Made by a program: the position numbers and the translations under genes. Positions 1 through 7,549 of a stretch of DNA of 34,785 nucleotides are shown one piece after another. A model generated the notes under the pieces. It saw nothing but the letters and a program-made list of their open reading frames with translations, was not told where the DNA came from and made no database searches. Position 1 is the first letter of the stretch; each line of letters opens with the position of its first letter. This stretch comes from Ilumatobacteraceae bacterium (GTDB lineage: Bacteria > Actinomycetota > Acidimicrobiia > Acidimicrobiales > Ilumatobacteraceae): the NCBI GenBank assembly GCA_024644465.1, contig JAHEKY010000024.1, positions 1-34,785 of the forward strand. The letters are read 5' to 3'.

Positions 1-114
1 GCGGAGGAATGTCGGCGTGCCGGCGTCACCGACGGCTTGCTGCGGGTGTCGGTCGGCCTCGAGGAGACGATGGACCTGATCGCCGACCTCGAGCAGGCGC
101 TGCCCGAGTCGTAG
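1..114 (+). CDS. C-terminal fragment of a Cys/Met-metabolism PLP-dependent enzyme
   Basis: Only the last 37 codons are inside the window; the gene begins upstream. Frame 1 reads to a TAG at 112-114. The peptide contains [19 protein letters not shown] near its end, which matches the typical tail (G-L-V/L-R-L/V-S-V-G-L-E-D/E) of trans-sulfuration enzymes such as cystathionine gamma-synthase, cystathionine gamma-lyase, methionine gamma-lyase and O-acetylhomoserine sulfhydrylase. These are cytosolic fold-type I PLP enzymes of sulfur amino-acid metabolism. The PLP lysine and substrate-specificity residues lie outside the window, so the exact reaction cannot be chosen. Its stop codon is embedded in a palindrome shared with the convergent DUF1992 gene. 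Confidence 0.8.
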   Translation, partial: AEECRRAGVTDGLLRVSVGLEETMDLIADLEQALPES

Positions 115-136
115 TTGTGTCAGACACGACTACGAC
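108..136. terminator. 14-bp-arm palindrome carrying both stop codons of a convergent gene pair
   Basis: Left arm GTCGTAGTTGTGTC (108-121) and right arm GACACGACTACGAC (123-136) are complementary except for one G-T wobble and are separated by a single A. The TAG at 112-114 ends the plus-strand PLP enzyme, and the CTA at 130-132 is the TAG of the minus-strand DUF1992 gene. Position and symmetry suggest a bidirectional terminator. No U-tract follows on either side. A related sequence occurs at 24940-24965 and a weaker one at 16926-16947. Confidence 0.6.
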
Positions 137-501
137 GGGCGGCGGATCGACTGCCAGGTCGCGAGGATCTCGTGGCGGTCGAGCGGCGCGATCCGGTCGG
201 CAACGACCAGGTTGACGTTCGCCGCGACGATCGCCTCGTTCGCGGCCCGCACCAGGGCGACCACGTCGGCCTCCGACTCGGCCTGCCAGAACGCGACTCG
301 AGCCTTCGCCACCGCGGCGACCGCGACCTTGCGCCGGTCGTGGCTGAGTTCGCGGCGGACGAACTGCTCCGCCCACCACCCATCGGGCCGGTGTTCGTCG
401 ATGCCGGGGATCGGCTTGCCCTGCAGCGGGCCGGCGTCCAGCTCGCCGGACTGCGCCGCATCGGCCAGCCGCTGCTCGACCATGCGCGCGACCCAACTCA
501 T
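130..501 (-). CDS. DUF1992 (DnaJ-homologue subfamily C member 28-like) protein, 123 aa
   Basis: The protein begins MSWVARMVEQRLADAAQSGE and continues with a GPLQGKPIPGIDEHRPDGWW stretch. This is the conserved signature of DUF1992: a helical start with an E-R/I-I-x-x-A-x-x-x-G-E-x-D motif followed by G-x-G-K-P-[IL]. The domain fills the whole small cytosolic protein, and no J-domain is present. Its biochemical function is unknown. An upstream in-frame ATG at 636 would add 45 residues overlapping the ABC ATPase gene. I chose the ATG at 501 because a TACGAT box (508-513, minus strand) sits 6 nt before it, the leaderless arrangement common in this window, and because the family begins near here. 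It lies 31 bp downstream of the ABC ATPase gene. Confidence 0.8.
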   Translation of the reverse strand: MSWVARMVEQRLADAAQSGELDAGPLQGKPIPGIDEHRPDGWWAEQFVRRELSHDRRKVAVAAVAKARVAFWQAESEADVVALVRAANEAIVAANVNLVVADRIAPLDRHEILATWQSIRRPS

Positions 502-527
502 CACCGCATCGTACCGAGCGGTGTCGC

Positions 528-540
528 GCCGGTCACCGGC
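528..540. terminator. Short palindrome over the ABC ATPase stop codon
   Basis: GCCGGT (528-533), one C, then ACCGGC (535-540) is a perfect 6-bp inverted repeat. It overlaps the minus-strand stop codon of the ABC ATPase (533-535). It could be a weak hairpin, but there is no U-tract and a match this short could be chance. Confidence 0.25.
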
Positions 541-1678
541 CGATCGCGGCCCCGGTGTCGAGATCGAAGAAGTACAGCTGATCGGTGTCGACCCGCAGTC
601 GCAGCGGCTCCCACAGGCTGACCGGTTCGTGCGCATCGACGTAGGTGCGGATCGTCGACGTCCGCTCGGGAACCGCGGTGACGTCGCCGTCGACGTCGAC
701 GACCGAACGGGCGTGGATCGTGGCGTAGACGAGCCGGTGCGGTCCGAGCAGCTCGGTGAACTGGACGCTCGTCACCAACTCGCCGGCGTCGTCGCGGTGG
801 ACCGCTTCGGGCCGGATACCGACGACGACGTCGCGGCCGTCGAGTTCGATGAGCGCCGGCACCGTCGCGAGCACGCGCGAGCCGAGCGGGATTTCGTGCT
901 CGCCGATCAGGATGGCGACGCCCCCTCGCCGGCTGACGACCGAGGCACGCAGCGTGCACATCGGCGGCGACCCCATGAACTGGGCGACGAACAGGTCGAG
1001 TGGACGGGCGTAGAGCTCGCTGGGTGGGCCGCACTGCACGACGTGCCCGTCGCGCATCAGGGCGACCCGGTCGGCCATCGCCATCGCTTCGACCTGATCG
1101 TGGGTCACCAGCAGCGTCGTCGTGCCGAGCCGTTGGTGGAGCTTCATGATCTCGGCTCGGGATTCGACCCGCAGCCTCGAGTCGAGGTGCGACATCGGCT
1201 CGTCCATCAGGAGCAGCCGGGGTTCGCGGATGATCGACCGGCCGAGCGCGACTCGCTGCCGCTGGCCGCCCGACAGCCGGGCCGGATACCGGTCGACGAC
1301 CGCGTCGAGATCGAGCAACCGCGCGACGTGGCCGACGCGCCGCTCCAGCTCTGCCACGTCGACGCGCCCGAGGCGCAGCGGGAAGCTGATGTTCTCGGCG
1401 ACGGTCATGTGGGGGTACACCGTGTAGTCCTGCGACGTCATCGCGATGTCGCGCTCCTGCGGGGTCTGATCGTTGACGCGCTCCCCGTCGATCACCACGT
1501 CGCCGGCGTCGGGCGGTTCCAACCCGGCCACGATCCGCAGCACGGTGCTCTTGCCGCACCCGGACGGGCCGACGATGACGAAGAACTCGCCGTCCGCGAT
1601 GTCCAGATCCAGGTCGTCGACGGCCGTGAACCCGCCGGGATAGGTCTTGCTCAGACCGCTGAGTCGCACACTGGACAT
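533..1678 (-). CDS. UgpC/MalK/MsiK-type sugar ABC importer ATPase, orphan, 381 aa
   Basis: This is the ATP-binding subunit of a carbohydrate-uptake ABC importer. Visible motifs are Walker A GPSGCGKST (residues 37-45), Q-loop SQDYTVYPHMTV (82-93), signature LSGGQRQR (135-142), Walker B LLLMDE (155-160), D-loop with SHLD, and switch His193 in VTHDQ. The C-terminal ~130 residues match the TOBE/OB-fold regulatory region of the MalK/UgpC family, and full length (~370-390 aa) fits. No permease or solute-binding gene is nearby. In Streptomyces an orphan ATPase of this type (MsiK) energises several sugar importers, so this may be a shared ATPase (inference). The ATG at 1678 was chosen because the protein starts at the usual distance before the first strand (MSSVRLSGLSKTYPGG). 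It lies 83 bp downstream of putA behind a putative terminator. Confidence 0.88.
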   Translation of the reverse strand: MSSVRLSGLSKTYPGGFTAVDDLDLDIADGEFFVIVGPSGCGKSTVLRIVAGLEPPDAGDVVIDGERVNDQTPQERDIAMTSQDYTVYPHMTVAENISFPLRLGRVDVAELERRVGHVARLLDLDAVVDRYPARLSGGQRQRVALGRSIIREPRLLLMDEPMSHLDSRLRVESRAEIMKLHQRLGTTTLLVTHDQVEAMAMADRVALMRDGHVVQCGPPSELYARPLDLFVAQFMGSPPMCTLRASVVSRRGGVAILIGEHEIPLGSRVLATVPALIELDGRDVVVGIRPEAVHRDDAGELVTSVQFTELLGPHRLVYATIHARSVVDVDGDVTAVPERTSTIRTYVDAHEPVSLWEPLRLRVDTDQLYFFDLDTGAAIGR

Positions 1679-1736
1679 GTCGCACCTGCCCGCGACGCGC
1701 AGGCGCCGTCGGGCACGCTCATTGTCGTTCGCGCCA

Positions 1737-1765
1737 CTGACGCGCACAAGACGTCGGCGCGTCAG
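1737..1765 (-). terminator. putA 3' hairpin containing the stop codon
   Basis: CTGACGCGC (1737-1745) and GCGCGTCAG (1757-1765) form a perfect 9-bp GC-rich stem around an 11-nt loop. On the minus strand the 5' arm contains the putA TGA (1764-1762). There is no U-tract, so this is either a non-canonical terminator or a 3'-end-stabilising structure between putA and the ABC ATPase. Confidence 0.5.
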
Positions 1766-4700
1766 CGCGGTGTCAACCGGCCGTGGCGATGCATCGTCCG
1801 GGAGATCGCCTGCTCGCGCACCCACCGGTACAACTCGACGAACCCGTCGCTCACCGGCGCAGAGACGTCGATCGCGATGTTCGCCGCGTGCACGGCCCGG
1901 CGCGCCTCGCTGCGGAGGTCGGTGAGCAACCGCACCCGGTCGACGCCACCGAGCCGGTGCACGAACTCGTCGTCGGATTCCTCCCGGGTGTCGGACTCCA
2001 CGAAGCGCACCCCGGTCGTGCGGGCTGCGAGGCGCAGCAGTTCCAGCCCGGTCGGGTCGGACCCGTCGTGGCGGACGGCGACGCCGCCGATCGGGTGATA
2101 GCGGAGGACGTTCGCCTCTGCGGCCAGACCACTGGGGTCGTGGTCGACCGAGAAGTGGTCGCCCCACGCCGCGGCGTACGACACCGTCGCCCGGGCGATC
2201 GCGTCACCCCCGCCCTCGCTGATCCGCGCCAACTGCTGGACGTATCCGGGGCCGCCGGCCTTCGCGCTGCCGCCGACCGACGACTTCTTCCAGCCGCCGA
2301 ATGGCTGGCGGCGCACGATTGCACCGGTCGTGTGGCGGTTGACGTACGCGTTGCCGATCTCGACGCGCCGCAGCCACGTGTCGATCTCCGCGGGGTCGAG
2401 CGAGTGGAGGCCACCGGTCAGGCCGAACTCGGTCGCGTTCTGCAACTCGATCGCGTGGTCGAGATCGTCCGCACGGATGATCCCGAGGACGGGGCCGAAG
2501 CACTCGGTCATGTGGTACCAGGAGCCCGGTGTCACGCCGACACGGACGCCCGGCGACCAGACCCGACCGGCGAGTTCGCCGTCCTGTTCGAGCAGTTGGG
2601 GTTCGACGAGCCACCGCTCACCGGGTTCGAGGGTCGTCAGCGCGCGTTCGAGCGGTCCGGCCGGACGACCGATCGTCGGCCCGACCATGGTCGCGGTGTC
2701 CGCGGGGCTGCCGACCCGGAGGCTGAGCACCGAGTCGCGCAGCCGGCGGAGGAACGCGGGGTCGTCGTGGACCGACGCCTCGACGATGCCGAGGCTGGCC
2801 GCAGAGCACTTCTGGCCGGCGTGCCCGAAGGCCGATCGGACGAGGTCGGCGATCGCCAGGTCGAGGTCGGCTGCGCCGGTGATCACGAGCGCGTTCTTGC
2901 CGCTCGTCTCGGCGAGCACCCGCAGCTCCGGTCGCCAGTCGAGGAACATCGAGGCCGTCGCATACGACCCGGTCAGGATCACCGTGTCGAGGTGGGGATG
3001 CGTCACGAGGTGCGTTCCGACGGGGCCGTCGTCGCAGACGACGAGTTGCAGCACGTCGCGCGGCACGCCCGCCCGCCAGAACTGCTGTGCGATGTGGGTC
3101 CCCGTGCGAACCGCCTCGGGCGCCGGCTTGAGGATGACCGCATTGCCGGCCGCGAGGGCGGACGCGACCCCGCCGGTCGGGATCGCATAGGGGAAGTTCC
3201 ACGGTGCGACGACCGCGACGACGCCGCGGCCCTCGACGCCGTAGCCGCTCGCGGCGAGCGACTCGAGGTGCTGGGTGCCGACCCCGCCGTAGTAGTCGCA
3301 GAAGTCGATCGCCTCGGCGATCTCGGGGTCGCCCTCGTGCATCGTCTTGCCGGTCTCCGCGGCCATCAACGCCAGCGTGGTGAACCGCTCGGCGCGCATC
3401 ACGTCCGCGGTCGCCAGCAGCCACGCCCGTCGCTCTGCCGGGGAGGCGGCCCGGGTCGTCGCCCCGGCGGCCGTTGCGAGCATCGTGTCGATCTGCGCGG
3501 TGTCGTCGATCCGTTCGACGGCGACATCCTGCGGCGACGCGAGCGCCACACCGACGGCGGCGCGAACGTCCGGATCGGTGAAGTCACTCTCCGGCTCGTT
3601 GGAGAAGCCGCGTGCCGGCGCGACGGGCCACCGTTGACGGGAACGGTCGACGTCGTGCCGCGCGGCGACCGCCCGGCGGAACATTGCTTCCTGCCGCTCG
3701 AACTCGGCGGAGTCGACGGTCAGCGTGAACAGCGAGCGAAGGAAGTTGTCGGCCTGCGTGTTCTCGTCGAGGCGGCGCGACAGGTACGCGATGCTCGCGT
3801 CGAAGTCCTCGTCGGCGACGACCGGCGAGTACATCAGCAGATCACCCGCAGCCGCGAACACGGCACGCGCTTGCGCCGGCGCCATCCCTTCGAGCATCTC
3901 GAACACGACCCGGTCGCCGGCATCCAACGCCGCGGTGCGGACCATCGCCCACGCGACGTCGAACAGGTTGTGGCTGGCGACGCCGACGCTGATCGCGTCG
4001 GCCCACTCCGGGCGCAGCAGCGATTCGAGCAACGCCTTGAAGCTCGCGTCGACGTCCGCCTTGGTTCCGTACGGTGCCGCCACCCAGCCGTGCAGCTCGG
4101 CTTCGACTTCCTCCATCGCGAGGTTCGCACCCTTGACGAGACGCACCTTGATCCGTCCGCCGCCTGCGGCGCGTCGAGCAACCGCCCACGCCCCCAGACG
4201 CTCGGCGGCGTCGTGGCTGTCCGGCAGGTACGCCTGCAGCACGATGCCCGCATCGGTCGCGGCGAACTCGTCCTCGCCGAGCACGGTCATGTACGCCGCG
4301 AGCGTCAACTCCAGGTCGCGGTACTCCTCCATGTCGAGGTTGACGAACGTCCGGGGCGTCGCGTTGTTCGCCGCGCGGAACAGCGTCCGCAATCGCTCTG
4401 CAACGCGCCGGACCGTGTCGTCGAACGCGAGCACGTCGAGGTTCGCAACGATCGATGAGATCTTCACCGAGACGTAGTCGACGTCGGGGCGGACCGTTTT
4501 CTCGAGCACGATCCGCATCCGCTCGTCGGCCTCGGCGTCGGACAGGATCGCCTCGCCGAGCGGGTTGATGTTGAGCCGCACACCGTCGGCATTGCGCCGC
4601 GCGAGGTGCTTCGCGAATGCGGGGTCATCTGCGGGGAGCACGATGCCACGGGTCTCGGCCTTCACACGGCGGACGACGAGCGGCATCACGAGCCGAGGGA

Positions 4701-5046
4701 TCCTCGGCGCGATCGCCGCCCCTGCCCGGAGCATGACACCGTCGAGCGTGCCCAGTGCCGATGTCGGGTACTGCTCCACGAGCTCACCGAACCGTCGCGC
4801 CGCGACACGCGGGTCGTCGACACGGAGCACCTCGTCGGTCAGCGCGAGGATCAGCTCGCGGCCGTTCGGGTCGGCGAGCAGCCGGCCCAGCCGGGCTCGA
4901 CGGCGCCGTTCCGTCGGCGACTCGTCCGCGAGGCTCGCCGCCAGCAGCCGCTTCGTCAGCGCGACGGCCTCATCCGCGGACCGCGCGTCGTCACCATCGT
5001 GGCGCGCGCTGTCGTGTCGAACGTCGGGTGGGCTGTCGGAACTCAC
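1762..5046 (-). CDS. putA: Bifunctional proline dehydrogenase / L-glutamate gamma-semialdehyde dehydrogenase (PutA-type), 1094 aa
   Basis: This enzyme oxidises proline to P5C (FAD-dependent proline dehydrogenase) and then glutamate semialdehyde to glutamate (NAD-dependent aldehyde dehydrogenase). The PRODH barrel covers about residues 130-440, with NINPLGEAILSD, VNLDMEEYRDLELT, KVRLVKGAN and the substrate-binding YLSRRLDENT (421-430). The ALDH domain runs from about 500, with VVAPWNFPYAIPTGG (612-626), catalytic Glu713 in LAETSGKN and nucleophile Cys747 in GHAGQKC. There is no N-terminal ribbon-helix-helix DNA-binding domain, so it is not a PutA autoregulator. The GTG at 5046 was chosen: GAGG lies 9 nt upstream on the minus strand. 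An in-frame ATG near 5103 would add about 19 residues and cannot be excluded. Divergent from the PAS-AraC gene, which probably controls it. Confidence 0.93.
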   Translation of the reverse strand: MSSDSPPDVRHDSARHDGDDARSADEAVALTKRLLAASLADESPTERRRRARLGRLLADPNGRELILALTDEVLRVDDPRVAARRFGELVEQYPTSALGTLDGVMLRAGAAIAPRIPRLVMPLVVRRVKAETRGIVLPADDPAFAKHLARRNADGVRLNINPLGEAILSDAEADERMRIVLEKTVRPDVDYVSVKISSIVANLDVLAFDDTVRRVAERLRTLFRAANNATPRTFVNLDMEEYRDLELTLAAYMTVLGEDEFAATDAGIVLQAYLPDSHDAAERLGAWAVARRAAGGGRIKVRLVKGANLAMEEVEAELHGWVAAPYGTKADVDASFKALLESLLRPEWADAISVGVASHNLFDVAWAMVRTAALDAGDRVVFEMLEGMAPAQARAVFAAAGDLLMYSPVVADEDFDASIAYLSRRLDENTQADNFLRSLFTLTVDSAEFERQEAMFRRAVAARHDVDRSRQRWPVAPARGFSNEPESDFTDPDVRAAVGVALASPQDVAVERIDDTAQIDTMLATAAGATTRAASPAERRAWLLATADVMRAERFTTLALMAAETGKTMHEGDPEIAEAIDFCDYYGGVGTQHLESLAASGYGVEGRGVVAVVAPWNFPYAIPTGGVASALAAGNAVILKPAPEAVRTGTHIAQQFWRAGVPRDVLQLVVCDDGPVGTHLVTHPHLDTVILTGSYATASMFLDWRPELRVLAETSGKNALVITGAADLDLAIADLVRSAFGHAGQKCSAASLGIVEASVHDDPAFLRRLRDSVLSLRVGSPADTATMVGPTIGRPAGPLERALTTLEPGERWLVEPQLLEQDGELAGRVWSPGVRVGVTPGSWYHMTECFGPVLGIIRADDLDHAIELQNATEFGLTGGLHSLDPAEIDTWLRRVEIGNAYVNRHTTGAIVRRQPFGGWKKSSVGGSAKAGGPGYVQQLARISEGGGDAIARATVSYAAAWGDHFSVDHDPSGLAAEANVLRYHPIGGVAVRHDGSDPTGLELLRLAARTTGVRFVESDTREESDDEFVHRLGGVDRVRLLTDLRSEARRAVHAANIAIDVSAPVSDGFVELYRWVREQAISRTMHRHGRLTPR

Positions 5047-5141
5047 GGGTGATGCCTCGTCTCGGTGCTGGAACGGGTGAACGTCGGGATGGGCGTCGAG
5101 TGCCATCTTTCCATCCAACCGCAGGTGCGCCCGTGCGTCTT

Positions 5142-5176
5142 GGACGGAATCGGCGCCGCGGCCGCCGATTTCGTCC
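5142..5176. promoter_or_regulatory. Candidate operator in the putA / araC-type divergent intergenic region
   Basis: Left arm GGACGGAATCGGC (5142-5154) and right arm GCCGATTTCGTCC (5164-5176) match at 12 of 13 positions as an inverted repeat, with a 9-bp spacer. It is the only long symmetry in the 150-bp region (5047-5196) between the two divergent genes and is the best candidate binding site for the neighbouring regulator or another dimeric factor. An RNA hairpin in the regulator leader is an alternative. No confident -10 box could be assigned for either gene. Confidence 0.5.
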
Positions 5177-5196
5177 GTCGCTGCCGCCCGCCGGTC

Positions 5197-5919
5197 ATGA
5201 TGGGGCCCGTGCTCGATGCAACGCTCGCCGCGGTGACCGAGGTGCTCGCCACGACACCCCACGTGATGTTCTGCATCAAGGCGCCCGACGGCAGTTACCT
5301 CGCCGCCAATCAGGCGTTCGCCGATCGCGCCGCGGTCTCCGCGCCGGGCGACGTCGTCGGCCGGACGGCGCACCAGCTGTTCCCGCCCGAGCTCGCCGAC
5401 CGGTACGCCGCGCAGGACGACGACGTCCTGGCGACCGGACACATGCTGAGCAACGAGCTGGAGCTGATCACCCGCCCGGACGGCACGTACGGCTGGTTCC
5501 TGACGTCGAAGTCGCGGTGGACCGACCCGGACGGTACGCCGCTCGGGGTGGTCAGCGTCTCGGTCGACCTCCGCACACCTGCCGATGCCGCGGCGCCGCA
5601 CGCCCAGCTCGCGGCAGCGGTCGAGGTCGCGCGGACTCGCTTCGCGGAGCAGTTGCCGGTCGCCGAACTCGCGGCCGCCGCAACGATGAGCATCAACCAG
5701 CTCGAACGCGCCGCCCGGCGCGTGCTCGGGTTGTCCCCGAAGCAGCTGATCCTGCGGTTCCGGTTGGAGGAGGCACTTCGGCTGCTGACGACGACCGACC
5801 TCCCGATCGCCGAGATCGCCCAGCGCTGTGGCTACTACGACCAGAGCGCCTTCAGCCGCCACTTCAAGCGGACGGTCGGCGTCGGACCCGCGAGCCACCG
5901 CGCGACCCGCAGGGCATGA
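5197..5919 (+). CDS. PAS-domain AraC/XylS-family transcriptional regulator, 240 aa
   Basis: Residues ~10-125 resemble a PAS sensor fold (HVMFCIKAPDGSYLAANQAF, then a GWFLTSKSRWTDPDG stretch). Residues ~140-240 form the AraC double helix-turn-helix: PVAELAAAATMSINQLERAA followed by LPIAEIAQRCGYYDQSAFSR and HFKRTVGVGPASHR. It is a cytosolic DNA-binding protein with a probable small-molecule or redox input through PAS. The divergent position suggests it regulates putA. Pseudomonas aeruginosa PruR shows that AraC/XylS proteins can activate proline catabolism, but it lacks this architecture as far as I recall, so the link is inference. The start is uncertain: ATG 5197 or 5200 is preferred because the PAS fold begins just after it, but the frame stays open back to 5065 and no clear SD or -10 decides. 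Confidence 0.85.
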   Translation: MMGPVLDATLAAVTEVLATTPHVMFCIKAPDGSYLAANQAFADRAAVSAPGDVVGRTAHQLFPPELADRYAAQDDDVLATGHMLSNELELITRPDGTYGWFLTSKSRWTDPDGTPLGVVSVSVDLRTPADAAAPHAQLAAAVEVARTRFAEQLPVAELAAAATMSINQLERAARRVLGLSPKQLILRFRLEEALRLLTTTDLPIAEIAQRCGYYDQSAFSRHFKRTVGVGPASHRATRRA

Positions 5920-5926
5920 GGACATC

Positions 5927-5941
5927 GAGGTGTTACACCTC
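5927..5941. terminator. Short symmetric hairpin between convergent regulator and CDF genes
   Basis: GAGGTGT (5927-5933), T, ACACCTC (5935-5941) is a perfect 7-bp inverted repeat in the 20-bp gap between two convergent stop codons. It may be a small bidirectional terminator, although its one-base centre means only part of the stem could form in RNA and no U-tract is present. Confidence 0.35.
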
Positions 5942-6926
5942 AGTCGGTCGTGGCGTCGTCCGTGGCGTGATCATCGCCGACGTCGCACGGGTGACACTCG
6001 AGCTGCAGCGTCGTGTGATCGACCGCGTGTTCGGCGAGCAGCGCCGCGCTCAACCGCTCGACGGTCGCCTGTGCGTCGTGGACGCTTCGTTCGCCGTCGA
6101 CGACGACGTGCGCGGTCGCGCTCAGCCGGCCGCCGCCGAGCGCTCGCAGGTGGACGTGGTGGACGTCGCCGACACCGTCCTGGCGGCCGAGCAGCACCGC
6201 CACCTCGGCCGACGACAGCCGCTGCGGCGTCCGGTCGAGCAGCACCGCCGCGGCTGCCGTGAGCAGGCGCCACGTCGTCCAGAGCACGACGGCGGACAGG
6301 ACGAGCGACGCCGCTGGATCGATCCAGTCGGGCCCGCCGACTGCGAGCAACACACCGGAGACGACGACCACCACCGAGCCGGCGAGATCGGTCAGCAGGT
6401 GCAGCCGCGCCGCCCGGAGCGAGATTGCGTCCTCGCCGTGGGCGTGGCCGACGAGCAGGATGCCGGCGCCGTTGACGGCGATCGCGATCACCCCGATGAC
6501 GACCACGCTCGGGCCGGAGACCTCGGTCGGATCGAACAACCGGCGAAGCGACTCGACCACGATCCAGACGACCGAGCCGAGCAAGAGGAGCGCGGACACG
6601 AAGCCGCCCAGAGCGTCGGACTTGCCGAGGCCGTACGTGAACCGCTCGTCCGGTGCCCGCTGCGCCATCCGCACCGCGATCAGGGCGGTCACCAGGCCGA
6701 TCGCGTCGACCGTCTGGTGGGCGGCGTCGGCGAGGACGACGACCGATCCGATCGCGAGACCGACGACGACCTGGACGACGGCGAACCCGACGTTCGAGGC
6801 GGCCGCGGCGACGAGCCGGCGGACCGAGACATGACCGGTGGCGTGACCGTCGCCATGCCGATTGCCGTCCGGCGCGGCGGCCCCGTGGCCGTGCCGGCCG
6901 GAGTGGCCGACCCCATTCTCAGTCAT
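5940..6926 (-). CDS. Cation diffusion facilitator (Zn2+/H+ antiporter-like), 328 aa
   Basis: This is an inner-membrane metal exporter of the CDF family. A His-rich N-terminal tail (residues 8-32, including HGHG, HGDGH and HATGH) precedes six predicted membrane spans (~38-220). The transport site shows HxxxD in TM2 (H70-Q-T-V-D74) and HxxxD in TM5 (H176-L-L-T-D180), the His/Asp arrangement typical of zinc-specific CDFs. The C-terminal domain (~225-328) is the CDF cytoplasmic dimerisation fold, ending in a His/Cys/Asp-rich tail. Start ATG 6926: a TACGGT box (6934-6939, minus strand) is 7 nt upstream, indicating leaderless transcription. Divergent from the GNAT gene, convergent with the AraC-type regulator. 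No metalloregulator gene is adjacent. Confidence 0.9.
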   Translation of the reverse strand: MTENGVGHSGRHGHGAAAPDGNRHGDGHATGHVSVRRLVAAAASNVGFAVVQVVVGLAIGSVVVLADAAHQTVDAIGLVTALIAVRMAQRAPDERFTYGLGKSDALGGFVSALLLLGSVVWIVVESLRRLFDPTEVSGPSVVVIGVIAIAVNGAGILLVGHAHGEDAISLRAARLHLLTDLAGSVVVVVSGVLLAVGGPDWIDPAASLVLSAVVLWTTWRLLTAAAAVLLDRTPQRLSSAEVAVLLGRQDGVGDVHHVHLRALGGGRLSATAHVVVDGERSVHDAQATVERLSAALLAEHAVDHTTLQLECHPCDVGDDHATDDATTD

Positions 6927-6984
6927 TGAGAAGACCGTAGCGGGCGGCGTGTCGTCATGCCACCCCGCTGCCAGACTGGGCCCC

Positions 6985-7284
6985 ATGACCGCGCTGCAGG
7001 CCGACGAGTACGACCGCTTGTCCGTGACTGCCGACGCCGGCCGGTTCCTGCTGCAGCTGGACGGAGACACGGTCGGGTGGGCGGTGACGTCGGTCGCCGA
7101 CGGCGTCCTCACCATCGCCCACGTCGAAACGGCCCTGCGCCACCGCGGCAAGGACTTCGCGGCACGGCTGATGCACGGCGTCCTCGATGCCGCCCGGGCG
7201 CAGTCGTTGCGGGTGCGGCCCCGGTGCGGGTACGCGGCCGACTACATGCGCCACCGCCCGGCGACCCACGACCTGCTCACCTGA
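6985..7284 (+). CDS. Small GNAT-like N-acetyltransferase (YjdJ type), 99 aa
   Basis: A single short GNAT-like domain: a GWAVTSVADGVLTIAHVET strand pair, then ALRHRGKDFAARLMHGVLDA, equivalent to the acetyl-CoA pyrophosphate-binding segment (R/Q-x-x-G-x-G/A), and a conserved VRPRCGYAADYMRHRP tail typical of the YjdJ-type family. These are small cytosolic proteins presumed to acetylate a small molecule or amine; the substrate is unknown. The ATG at 6985 was chosen because CAGACT (6972-6977) precedes it by 7 nt and the homologous domain starts within 15 residues. An earlier in-frame ATG at 6862 would run into the CDF coding region. Followed after 16 bp by the DUF2277 gene, likely in one transcript. 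Confidence 0.8.
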   Translation: MTALQADEYDRLSVTADAGRFLLQLDGDTVGWAVTSVADGVLTIAHVETALRHRGKDFAARLMHGVLDAARAQSLRVRPRCGYAADYMRHRPATHDLLT

Positions 7285-7300
7285 ACGAACGGAGACGACG

Positions 7301-7549
7301 ATGTGCCGGAACATCACGACGCTGCGGGGCCTGGAGCCCGCCGCCACCGACGCCGAGATCGAAGCGGGTGCGCGCCAGTACGTCCGCAAGATCAGCGGCG
7401 TCCAGAAGACGTCGGCGGCCACCGAGGAGGCCTTCGAGCGGGCGGTCGCGGAGATCGCCGTGATCACCAAGCGGGTGCTCGGCGAACTGCCGCCGCGCCG
7501 GCAGCCACCGACGACCGAGCCGCCGCTGCGCCGCCTCGCCCGCCGCTGA
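7301..7549 (+). CDS. DUF2277 family protein, 82 aa
   Basis: The protein starts MCRNITTLRGLEPAATDAEI and continues QYVRKISGVQKTSAATEEAF, a near-exact fit to the DUF2277 signature (MCRNI-x-x-L-x-x-x-x-P-x-A-T ... Q-[YF]-V-R-K-I-S-G-x-Q-K). These are small cytosolic proteins of unknown function, frequent in actinobacteria. A GGAGA sits 5 nt before the ATG, so unlike most neighbours it has a Shine-Dalgarno-led start, consistent with translation as second gene behind the GNAT. The Pro/Arg-rich C-terminal tail (~65-82) is outside the conserved domain. Confidence 0.85.
   Translation: MCRNITTLRGLEPAATDAEIEAGARQYVRKISGVQKTSAATEEAFERAVAEIAVITKRVLGELPPRRQPPTTEPPLRRLARR

Noticed and set aside
212-2098. 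Plus-strand 628-aa open frame opposite the ABC ATPase
   Set aside because: Low-complexity shadow; the minus strand carries all the ABC ATPase motifs.
1783-4458. Long open frame (891 aa) on the plus strand opposite putA
   Set aside because: Shadow of a high-GC gene: the protein is Arg/Asp/Val-rich with no domain, while the minus strand encodes a clear PutA with catalytic motifs.
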